From contig CAMLLA010000299.1 in assembly GCA_946480525.1 (NCBI GenBank), forward strand, positions 1 through 5,118: a stretch of 5,118 nt of DNA. Direction: 5' to 3'. Positions 1 to 4,139 of this stretch are shown piece by piece. This stretch comes from an uncultured Asticcacaulis sp. Its GTDB lineage: Bacteria; Pseudomonadota; Alphaproteobacteria; Caulobacterales; Caulobacteraceae. Below the pieces are notes generated by a model, which searched no databases, was not told the origin of the DNA, and saw only the letters and a list, made by a program, of their open reading frames with translations. Every line of letters starts with the position of its first letter. The first letter of the stretch is position 1. A program made the position numbers and the translations under genes.

Positions 1-668
1 GGGGCGACGATCAGGCAGCGCTGGCCCTTGCCGAGCGGCGCCACGATGTCGATGATACGGCCGGAGCGATCCTTGAGGGTCGGATCTTCGATCTCCATCC
101 ACAGACGTTGCTCAGGGTAAAGCGGCGTCAGGTTGTCGAAGTGGACCTTATGACGGATGGTTTCCGGGTCTTCGAAATTGATCGTCTGGATCTTGAGCAG
201 GGCGAAGTAGCGTTCGCCTTCGCGCGGGCTGCGGATCGGGCCTTCGACGGTGTCGCCGGTGCGCAGGCCGTGACGGCGAATCTGCTGAGGCGAGACATAG
301 ATGTCGTCGGGGCCCGGCAGGTAGTTGGCTTCGGGTGAACGCAGAAAGCCGAAGCCGTCCTGGAGGACTTCCACGACGCCGGAGCCGGTGATTTCGACGC
401 CTTCTTCGGCCAGCGCCTTGAGGACGGCGAACATCATGTCCTGCTTGCGCAGGTTGGAGGCGTTTTCGACGCCCAGGTTTTCGGCGAAGGTCAGAAGGTC
501 GGTGGGCGATTTATCCTTCAGGGTCTGAAGGGACATCTTCTCGCCCTTCATGGAGCCTTCACTGGCTTCCTCGTCCTGGTCCTCGGTTTCCGTTTCGATT
601 TCGGTGTCGAGCAGTTCTTCGCCGACCCCTTCGTTTTCTGGACCTTCGATTCCGGAATCTTCACTCAT
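1..668 (-). CDS. rho: Transcription termination factor Rho, N-terminal part (runs off the left edge)
   Basis: Rho is the hexameric RNA-dependent ATPase/helicase that ends transcription at unstructured C-rich sites. The 222 codons seen here cover the N-terminal half. Residues 1-44 are a strongly acidic extension. Residues 45-90 match the Rho N-terminal helical domain ([15 protein letters not shown]..., [13 protein letters not shown]). Residues about 95-170 are the cold-shock-like RNA-binding domain with QDGFGFLRS at 103-111, [20 protein letters not shown] and [10 protein letters not shown]. Residues 200-222 ([18 protein letters not shown]) stop just before the expected Walker A loop, so the ATPase domain lies outside the window. 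E. coli Rho begins at the position matching Met45 (codon at 536-534), so Met40 or Met45 are alternative starts. I kept Met1 because the frame is open with a consistent acidic composition. No strong Shine-Dalgarno precedes Met1. The gene lies downstream of the heme operon on the same strand, across a 361-base gap. Confidence 0.97.
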   Translation of the reverse strand, partial: MSEDSGIEGPENEGVGEELLDTEIETETEDQDEEASEGSMKGEKMSLQTLKDKSPTDLLTFAENLGVENASNLRKQDMMFAVLKALAEEGVEITGSGVVEVLQDGFGFLRSPEANYLPGPDDIYVSPQQIRRHGLRTGDTVEGPIRSPREGERYFALLKIQTINFEDPETIRHKVHFDNLTPLYPEQRLWMEIEDPTLKDRSGRIIDIVAPLGKGQRCLIVA

Positions 669-688
669 GGTATTGCTTTCATATGCTT

Positions 689-717
689 TGAATATGCGGC
701 CGCACGCGAAGTGACAA
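689..717 (-). promoter_or_regulatory. Possible rho promoter (TTGTCA-N17-TATTCA)
   Basis: On the minus strand, TTGTCA (717-712) is followed after 17 bases by TATTCA (694-689). The -35 matches 5 of 6 E. coli consensus positions, but the -10 matches only about 3 of 6. It would start transcription roughly 15 bases before the rho ATG at 668. This is a weak call made by eye; overlapping GCATAT repeats at 680-696 make other -10 choices possible. Confidence 0.25.
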
Positions 718-742
718 CACCTGCGAGGGACGAACAGTCTAA

Positions 743-772
743 GGCCTTTTCGTACAATTGCTTGAAAAGGCT
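743..772. repeat. Short inverted repeat in the rho leader region
   Basis: GCCTTTTC (744-751) and GAAAAGGC (764-771) form a perfect 8-bp inverted repeat around a 12-base loop, with a possible extra G-T pair outside. No run of T follows on either strand, so it does not look like an intrinsic terminator. It sits about 75-105 bases upstream of the rho start and could be a leader structure if rho transcription starts further upstream. Apart from this and element A, I see nothing recognisable in the 669-1029 gap. Confidence 0.4.
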
Positions 773-903
773 ATGGAATTTAGTGGGGAGGCCTTCCGAC
801 GAGAACCGTGGCGCCTTTAAGTTGGGTATTGCGCGCGAACATGCGACTGCGCAAAATCGAGGGGAAAATACACCTGTGGTGCGAACGGTCAAGGTAAACT
901 TGT

Positions 904-1025
904 GGGGCGTGGGGCCAAAGAACGATTCTTGGGACCCCACAAAACCTTTTATGCTTCTTAGGCCCGTCCTTTAGAACAGGCCTAAGAAGCATAAGAAGTC
1001 TTGGGGCCTCGGGCCTCAAACCCCG
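904..1025 (+). repeat. Structured intergenic repeat, copy A
   Basis: This is a nested inverted repeat beginning about five bases after the hemJ stop codon. The outer arms are GGGG-cg-TGGGGCC (904-916) and GGCCTCA-aa-CCCC (1012-1024). Inside them GGG-a-CCCCA (931-939) pairs with TGGGGCCT (1002-1009). The core is a perfect 16-bp palindrome, TTATGCTTCTTAGGCC (949-964) against 979-994, with a 14-base loop. A side hairpin AAGAA-cga-TTCTT lies at 918-930. The first 39 bases match copy B (3984-4021) at about 33 positions, and the right end shares CTTGGGGC and AAACCCCG with B. The core stems differ between copies yet stay paired in each. The wobbles found (G912-T1016, G931-T1009) pair as G-U only in plus-strand RNA. 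The element might also help end the hemJ operon transcript, but the following minus-strand U-tract is poor. Confidence 0.75.
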
Positions 1026-1029
1026 TAAG

Positions 1030-1482
1030 TTATCTCGCTCCGTACTCCAACGTCACCGCCGTCACGATGACAATCGCCAGCAGGAACGGCACCTCATTGA
1101 TCCGGCGCCAGAACTTTTCGCTGCCGGCCGGTTGACCCGCTTGGAGCTTCTTGAACCTCGCCAGCAGGAAGTGGTGATAGCCGGTCATCAGCACAACCCC
1201 CAGCAGCTTCACATGCAGCCATGGCTGTTTCATCGCGACCGACCAATCGGGCGAAAAGCGCAGGTAAAGCAACCAAGCGCCGAACACCCAGGCTGCGATC
1301 ATCGCGGGGTTCATGATGATCTTGAGCAGATTCCGTTCCATAACCGCGAACACGCTGACTACGTCCGGTTTGTCGGCGTTTTGAACATGATAGACAAACA
1401 GCCGCGGCAGGTAGAGCAGCCCAGCCATCCACGCGATCACGGCCAGGATATGCAGACCCCTAGCTAAATCATACCAATTCAT
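1030..1482 (-). CDS. hemJ: Protoporphyrinogen IX oxidase, HemJ family
   Basis: This protein of 150 residues belongs to the HemJ (formerly UPF0093) family. These membrane proteins oxidise protoporphyrinogen IX to protoporphyrin IX in bacteria that lack HemG and HemY; family members studied elsewhere bind heme b. Four hydrophobic spans are visible at about residues 8-29, 54-74, 87-106 and 129-147. Typical family features are LHI with His11, AWMAGLLYLPRLFVYH (17-32), and WLHVKL with His90 and Lys92 in the third span. Its length is normal for the family. The ATG overlaps the hemH stop by four bases (ATGA), and AGGAGG (1493-1488) sits five bases upstream inside hemH, an excellent ribosome site. 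It is the last gene of hemE-hemH-hemJ, and its product feeds the ferrochelatase encoded just upstream. The identification is by sequence motifs and context. Confidence 0.94.
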   Translation of the reverse strand: MNWYDLARGLHILAVIAWMAGLLYLPRLFVYHVQNADKPDVVSVFAVMERNLLKIIMNPAMIAAWVFGAWLLYLRFSPDWSVAMKQPWLHVKLLGVVLMTGYHHFLLARFKKLQAGQPAGSEKFWRRINEVPFLLAIVIVTAVTLEYGAR

Positions 1483-2504
1483 CGCGCCCTCCTCTTCGGA
1501 CAGAAGCTATGGCAGGCATCACAATTGTGATCGCCGACAACGGCTTCGGAAGACCCTACGGCTTTCAACACTTCGTCGTTCAGGGCCTTGATATAGTTGT
1601 CATCGACCCCGAGAGCCGGGATACGGATGTAATCGGCAATGCCGGCATCCCTGGCCAGATGGCCATATTCAATATCGAGCTCCACCAGCGTCTCGATGTG
1701 CTCGGAGACAAAGGCGACTGGCACGACGATGACGTTCTTGCCGTCCCTGCCCGCCTGACGAATGGTGTCATCGGTTGACGGCCCGATCCACTTCAACGGC
1801 CCGACACGGCTCTGATAACAGATGACGTGCTCGACCGGCATGTCCAGCAGGGTCATGACGCGCGCGACGGTCGCCTCGACCTGTGACTGATATGGGTCGC
1901 CCTGTTTGACGATCTTTTCCGGCAATCCATGAGCCGAGAACAGCAGCCGATAGTCCTGGCGGTTCTTGACGGCTTTCAGTCGGGCACGGATCAGATCGGC
2001 ATGCGCCTTGATGAAATGATCGTTGTGCGAATAGCAGCAGACTTCCGTGACCTTGGCCGTCCCCTTGTACGCCTTTTTGAAAGCCTCGACGGCCGTCAGC
2101 GTCGTGGTCGATGAAAACTGCGGATAGAGCGGCAGCAGGACGACCTCATCGGGCCGCCAAGCAGCAATATCGGCCGCCGCCTGTTCGATGAACGGATGCC
2201 AATAACGCATACCGATAAAGACACGCGTCTCAAGGCCTTTTGTATGGCTGTTGATATAGGATTCGAGCGCCTGGGCTTGCGCCTCTGTTTCACGCAGGAT
2301 CGGCGAACCGCCGCCCATATGCGCATAGTTCTTGCGCGCTTCGGGAGCCCGCCGGCTGGCGATCATCGAAGCCACGCCCTGGCGGATGCCAAATGGCAAG
2401 TCGATAATGCGTTTGTCGCGGAACAGATTGTACAGGAACGGCTTGACGTCTTCAGGGTTTTTAGGCCCGCCAAGGTTGAACAGCAATACCGCGACGCGTT
2501 TCAT
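1479..2504 (-). CDS. hemH: Ferrochelatase with C-terminal cysteine cluster
   Basis: HemH inserts ferrous iron into protoporphyrin IX, the last step of protoheme synthesis. The 341-residue protein is of normal length. It opens with VAVLLFNLGGP (4-14) and carries GGGSPIL (64-70), the catalytic-His segment FSAHGLPEKIVKQGDPY (His192), CYQSRVGPLKWIGPSTDD (229-246) and SEHIETLVELDIEY (His269, Glu271, which match the conserved active-site His/Glu pair). The C-terminus contains Cys328, Cys331 and Cys335 in a CX2CX3C pattern, and two further cysteines lie at 156-157. Ferrochelatases of Caulobacter crescentus and Mycobacterium tuberculosis are known to hold a [2Fe-2S] cluster with unusual cysteine spacing. 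A cluster here, with Cys156 or Cys157 as a fourth ligand, is my inference. Translation is probably coupled to hemE, because the hemE TGA and the hemH ATG share one base (TGATG). Confidence 0.98.
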   Translation of the reverse strand: MKRVAVLLFNLGGPKNPEDVKPFLYNLFRDKRIIDLPFGIRQGVASMIASRRAPEARKNYAHMGGGSPILRETEAQAQALESYINSHTKGLETRVFIGMRYWHPFIEQAAADIAAWRPDEVVLLPLYPQFSSTTTLTAVEAFKKAYKGTAKVTEVCCYSHNDHFIKAHADLIRARLKAVKNRQDYRLLFSAHGLPEKIVKQGDPYQSQVEATVARVMTLLDMPVEHVICYQSRVGPLKWIGPSTDDTIRQAGRDGKNVIVVPVAFVSEHIETLVELDIEYGHLARDAGIADYIRIPALGVDDNYIKALNDEVLKAVGSSEAVVGDHNCDACHSFCPKRRAR

Positions 2505-3529
2505 CAGCCTCTGATCCGTTTCAGCGCCTGTTCGACGTTCGCGATGGGCGTGTCTGGAAAAATGCCGTGGCCCAGGTTGAAGATCAAGGGCCCCTGCCCC
2601 CAGGCTTCGAGAATTCCGTCAATCTGTCCATCCAGTGCCGCCCCGCCCGAACGCAAGGCGACCGGATCGAGCGCACCCTGGATCGGCTTTTGCGCCTGAA
2701 GCTGTTTACCGAGTGCCAAAGGGGTTGCCGTGCCTAATGCCAGGGCATCGACCGGCACGACATCGAGGTAGCTCTGGCAACGGGCTTCTGCGCCCCTTGG
2801 AAAGCCTATGATCGGCAGGGTCACGCCCAGCGCCCGGACGCGTTGGATCAGGCGGATATGCGGCTGGATGATCAGCTGGTCGAAATAAGGGTCCGGGAAC
2901 CCTTCTGCCCAGCTTTCAAAGACCTTCAGGACCTGGGCTCCGGCATCGGCTTGCATCTTAAGATAATGGGCCGAGGCTTCGATGACGATATCCAGGACTT
3001 CGGCGACCTTTTCCGGCTGCTCATAGACAAAGCTGCGGATCAGGCTGCGGTCATGAGCCTTCTTGCCGTTGAGCATATAGGTCATGACGGTCCAGGGACC
3101 GCCGCAGAAGCCGATCAGCGTGGTTTCCGGTGTTAGAGCGCTCCTGACTCGTTGAACGGTCTCTCCGACGTTCCTCAACGCTTCGCCGGCAGATGAGGCC
3201 TTGTCGCGCATGACAGCAGTGTCGGGCAGTTCCCCAAGGATCGGCCCCTCCCCCGCGGCAAAGGTCAGGTCCTGACCGAGCGCCAGCGGTATCATTAGTA
3301 TGTCCGAGAAAAGTATGGCCGCGTCAAACCCGAAACGGCGGATGGGTTGCAGCGTCGCTTCGGCTGATTTTTCCGGGTTCAGACAAAAATCGACAAAGCC
3401 TGAAGTCGATGCGCGAAGCTCACGATATTCCGGAAGGTAGCGCCCCGCCTGACGCATGAACCATACCGGTGTAGGGCTGACAGTCTGACCGGTGAGAACC
3501 CGGAGTATGGATGCCTGAGGAGCGGTCAT
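2504..3529 (-). CDS. hemE: Uroporphyrinogen decarboxylase
   Basis: HemE removes four carboxyl groups from uroporphyrinogen III to give coproporphyrinogen III in the cytoplasm. The protein has 341 residues, usual for the family. The first signature, PVWFMRQAGRYLPEYR (21-36), holds the substrate-binding Arg26 and Arg30. The catalytic aspartate is in FSDIL (Asp76). The second signature, GFCGGPWTVMTYMLNG (140-155), holds Tyr151. FESWAE (Ser206), GFPRGA and NLGHGI (His321) complete the active-site set. The ATG at 3529-3527 gives the expected N-terminus, although the upstream ribosome site (CGGGA, about 8 bases away) is modest. It is the first gene of the heme operon and faces away from the predicted origin. 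In Caulobacter, hemE likewise borders Cori and its promoter overlaps CtrA sites. Confidence 0.98.
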   Translation of the reverse strand: MTAPQASILRVLTGQTVSPTPVWFMRQAGRYLPEYRELRASTSGFVDFCLNPEKSAEATLQPIRRFGFDAAILFSDILMIPLALGQDLTFAAGEGPILGELPDTAVMRDKASSAGEALRNVGETVQRVRSALTPETTLIGFCGGPWTVMTYMLNGKKAHDRSLIRSFVYEQPEKVAEVLDIVIEASAHYLKMQADAGAQVLKVFESWAEGFPDPYFDQLIIQPHIRLIQRVRALGVTLPIIGFPRGAEARCQSYLDVVPVDALALGTATPLALGKQLQAQKPIQGALDPVALRSGGAALDGQIDGILEAWGQGPLIFNLGHGIFPDTPIANVEQALKRIRG

Positions 3530-3530
3530 G

Positions 3531-3535
3531 GAGTC
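3531..3535. promoter_or_regulatory. GANTC (CcrM-type) methylation site
   Basis: GAGTC lies immediately upstream of the hemE start codon. Cell-cycle-regulated CcrM methylates GANTC in Caulobacter and many other alphaproteobacteria. A site this close to the origin would become hemimethylated very early in replication. The match is exact; function is inferred. Confidence 0.5.
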
Positions 3536-3620
3536 AATCCCGGTGCAAAACGAGGCTCCCTCTTAGAGAACCCTCTAAAAAGAAGAAAGAGGAAGTAGAG
3601 GTTTTTAGTAGCGGGGATGA

Positions 3621-3629
3621 CGTGGAAAA
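3621..3629 (-). promoter_or_regulatory. DnaA-like box TTTTCCACG
   Basis: The minus strand reads TTTTCCACG, with two mismatches to TTATCCACA. The identical nonamer recurs in the opposite orientation at 3871-3879, about 250 bases away on the other side of the AT-rich and CtrA-site region. The repeat of an exact variant supports it as a real site class in this origin. Confidence 0.5.
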
Positions 3630-3657
3630 TTGCCGCAGGCTTTGCGGTTCTCCCGGC

Positions 3658-3666
3658 TTTTTCACA
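3658..3666 (+). promoter_or_regulatory. DnaA-like box TTTTTCACA
   Basis: The plus strand reads TTTTTCACA, two mismatches from TTATCCACA, retaining the CACA end. A degenerate site that would be expected to bind weakly and cooperatively if at all. Confidence 0.35.
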
Positions 3667-3689
3667 GCTTGCCCCATTCTGGAAAACGC

Positions 3690-3698
3690 CTGTCCACA
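3690..3698 (+). promoter_or_regulatory. DnaA-like box CTGTCCACA
   Basis: CTGTCCACA keeps the full TCCACA core, with two mismatches at positions 1 and 3. It faces a weaker minus-strand box (CTTCCCACA, 3703-3711) across four C residues, forming CCACA-cccc-TGTGG. The adjacent minus-strand box at 3712-3720 makes a cluster of three sites directly bordering the AT-rich stretch. Confidence 0.5.
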
Positions 3699-3711
3699 CC
3701 CCTGTGGGAAG

Positions 3712-3720
3712 TTGGGATAA
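3712..3720 (-). promoter_or_regulatory. DnaA-like box TTATCCCAA
   Basis: The minus strand reads TTATCCCAA. It keeps the TTATCC half of the consensus and mismatches at positions 7 and 8. It abuts the first CtrA-like site (starting at 3721), so DnaA and CtrA occupancy here could interfere. The call is weak on its own. Confidence 0.35.
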
Positions 3721-3735
3721 TTAACCAAACGGTAA
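3721..3735. promoter_or_regulatory. CtrA-like site TTAA-N7-GTAA
   Basis: TTAACCAAACGGTAA matches the CtrA pattern TTAA-N7-TTAA at seven of eight fixed positions. It overlaps by one base the minus-strand TATAAT hexamer (3740-3735), so bound CtrA could block the putative hemE promoter. Confidence 0.6.
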
Positions 3736-3740
3736 TTATA
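3735..3740 (-). promoter_or_regulatory. Possible hemE-side promoter -10 hexamer TATAAT
   Basis: A perfect TATAAT is read on the minus strand, toward hemE. No good -35 lies 16-18 bases upstream (AAATCC at 3763-3758), so the call rests on the -10 alone. It is boxed in by CtrA-like sites at 3721-3735 and 3742-3756, resembling the Caulobacter arrangement in which the hemE promoter overlaps CtrA sites. Transcripts would carry a leader of about 200 bases. Confidence 0.35.
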
Positions 3741-3741
3741 G

Positions 3742-3756
3742 TTAAAACTTCGTAAA
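3742..3756. promoter_or_regulatory. Weak CtrA-like site TTAA-N7-TAAA
   Basis: TTAAAACTTCGTAAA has one perfect half-site. The second half reads TAAA at the N7 spacing, or GTAA at N6. It falls where the -35 region of the TATAAT-containing promoter would lie. Low-confidence call, strengthened only by its neighbours. Confidence 0.35.
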
Positions 3757-3783
3757 TGGATTTTCTCGTCAGGGTGTGAATGG

Positions 3784-3798
3784 TTAACAAAGTGTTAA
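3784..3798. promoter_or_regulatory. Perfect CtrA binding site TTAA-N7-TTAA
   Basis: TTAACAAAGTGTTAA matches all eight fixed positions. Read on the minus strand it is TTAA-CACTTTG-TTAAC, which also has the preferred final C. CtrA-phosphate represses replication by binding such sites in Cori; the same role here is inferred. It is the strongest single regulatory motif in the window. Confidence 0.8.
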
Positions 3799-3799
3799 G

Positions 3800-3808
3800 T
3801 CATTCACA
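3800..3808 (+). promoter_or_regulatory. DnaA-like box TCATTCACA
   Basis: Two mismatches to TTATCCACA (positions 2 and 5). It lies one base beyond the perfect CtrA site and forms the right arm of the inverted repeat, so the two regulators would probably compete or contact one another here. Confidence 0.45.
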
Positions 3809-3817
3809 TGAAACCGT

Positions 3818-3833
3818 CATACATTCATACATT
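3818..3833. repeat. Tandem 8-mer CATACATT x2
   Basis: CATACATT (3818-3825) is followed directly by an identical copy (3826-3833), and then by the CtrA half-site TTAACCAT (3835-3842). Short AT-rich tandem repeats are common in bacterial unwinding elements. No known protein site is recognised in it. Confidence 0.55.
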
Positions 3834-3842
3834 ATTAACCAT
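3824..3842. promoter_or_regulatory. CtrA-like site TTCA-N7-TTAA with TTAACCAT half-site
   Basis: TTCA (3824-3827) and TTAA (3835-3838) are separated by seven bases. The right half extends to TTAACCAT, a form frequent in CtrA-regulated sites of Caulobacter. It overlaps the second CATACATT repeat. Seven of eight fixed positions match. Confidence 0.55.
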
Positions 3843-3870
3843 TTGGGCAGAACAGGGATAAATGAGGCTG

Positions 3871-3879
3871 TTTTCCACG
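3871..3879 (+). promoter_or_regulatory. DnaA-like box TTTTCCACG
   Basis: Identical to the minus-strand box at 3621-3629 but in the opposite orientation. Two bases later a weaker site, CTGACCACA (3881-3889, three mismatches), follows in the same orientation. Confidence 0.5.
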
Positions 3880-3943
3880 TCTGACCACAGGCGAACGGTG
3901 TTCTTGAAATTCTCCTGGCAGTTGCGCGCAGGTTGTACGTGAT

Positions 3944-3952
3944 TTGTCCACG
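3944..3952 (+). promoter_or_regulatory. DnaA-like box TTGTCCACG
   Basis: TTGTCCACG has mismatches at positions 3 and 9. It is in the same orientation as the box at 3871-3879 and ends one base before a GANTC site (3953-3957), so methylation state could touch DnaA binding here. Confidence 0.5.
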
Positions 3953-3957
3953 GATTC
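3953..3957. promoter_or_regulatory. GANTC (CcrM-type) methylation site
   Basis: GATTC directly adjoins the DnaA-like box at 3944-3952. It is the first of a pair 14 bases apart on the ppsR side of the origin. Confidence 0.5.
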
Positions 3958-3966
3958 GGTGCACAG

Positions 3967-3971
3967 GATTC
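3967..3971. promoter_or_regulatory. GANTC (CcrM-type) methylation site
   Basis: GATTC, the second of the right-hand pair, 12 bases before element B begins. Confidence 0.5.
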
Positions 3972-3982
3972 TTTTTCGGCGT

Positions 3983-4121
3983 CGGGGCGTGGGGCCAGAA
4001 ACGCCACTTGGGACCCCACAATCTTCTCTGTTCTTTTTTCGGGCTTGCCCTTTCAGGGCGAGCCTGAAAAAAGAAAGGAAAGGCTTGGGGCTCAAGAAAC
4101 GTTTGCTGGCCCCAAACCCCG
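3983..4121 (+). repeat. Structured intergenic repeat, copy B (long nested hairpin)
   Basis: This is a 139-base nested inverted repeat with roughly 50 possible base pairs. The outer stem is CGGGG-cg-TGGGGCCAG-AAACG (3983-4003) against 4100-4121, with a 2x2 internal loop and one bulge. The middle stem is CTTGGG-a-CCCCA (4007-4018) against TGGGGCTCAAG (4086-4096). The core is a 21-bp stem with a three-base loop, TTCTTTTTTCGGGCT...GCCCT (4031-4051) against 4055-4075. All three wobbles (G4011-T4092, G4041-T4065, T4046-G4060) pair as G-U in plus-strand RNA and would be C-A mismatches in the minus strand. Its left arm nearly repeats copy A. It ends 18 bases before the ppsR start, so it would lie in the ppsR leader if transcription begins upstream, and it separates that gene from the origin. 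Confidence 0.8.
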
Positions 4122-4125
4122 AAAC

Positions 4126-4130
4126 AAGGA
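4126..4130 (+). promoter_or_regulatory. Ribosome binding site of the DUF299 gene
   Basis: AAGGA lies nine bases before the ATG at 4140, supporting that start. A second AAGGA at 4132-4136 is too close (three bases). The site lies just outside the closing pair of element B, so folding of B would leave it exposed. Confidence 0.6.
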
Positions 4131-4139
4131 AAAGGACCC

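Larger units (their letters stand above)
3717..3765. other. AT-rich candidate DNA unwinding element
   Basis: Thirty-seven of 49 bases are A or T, in sharp contrast with the GC-rich flanks. The stretch lies next to the cluster of three DnaA-like boxes at 3690-3720 and contains two CtrA-like sites, the arrangement expected for a duplex-opening region. Opening at this place is inferred from composition only; the CATACATT repeat at 3818-3833 is an alternative candidate. Confidence 0.45.
3775..3808. repeat. 8-bp inverted repeat centred on the perfect CtrA site
   Basis: TGTGAATG (3775-3782) and CATTCACA (3801-3808) are exact inverted repeats. The 18 bases between them contain the CtrA site 3784-3798, and the two centres differ by only half a base. 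Each arm is also part of a DnaA-like nonamer (CCATTCACA on the minus strand, TCATTCACA on the plus strand). The symmetry suggests a composite operator. Confidence 0.6.
3530..3982. other. oriC: Predicted chromosomal replication origin (Cori-like oriC)
   Basis: No credible gene lies between hemE and the DUF299 gene, and this interval matches the position of Cori in Caulobacter crescentus. It contains a perfect CtrA site (3784-3798) and three near matches. About seven DnaA-like nonamers have two mismatches to TTATCCACA, and there are weaker ones at 3703-3711 (minus), 3775-3783 (minus) and 3881-3889 (plus). GANTC sites lie at 3531, 3953 and 3967. An AT-rich stretch at 3717-3765 (37 of 49 bases A or T) is a candidate unwinding element. 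The flanking genes are transcribed outward, co-directional with forks leaving the gap. No clear IHF consensus was found. What is seen is motifs plus gene order; origin activity itself is inferred. The exact limits are uncertain; element B marks the right side. Confidence 0.85.

Noticed and set aside
949..994. Element A core as a classic intrinsic terminator for hemJ
   Set aside because: The stem is strong, but on the minus strand it is followed by AAGG before only four T residues; it is better described as part of the repeat.
665..1019. Short open frames in the rho-hemJ gap on both strands
   Set aside because: They run through the palindromes of element A, lack good ribosome sites and show no family resemblance.
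3703..3711. CTTCCCACA (minus), CCATTCACA at 3775-3783 (minus) and CTGACCACA at 3881-3889 as separate DnaA boxes
   Set aside because: Each has three mismatches to the consensus, so they are mentioned as context but not called as sites.
3530..3982. IHF binding site in the origin
   Set aside because: I looked for WATCAR-N4-TTR on both strands and found no acceptable match; only partial AT-rich resemblances.
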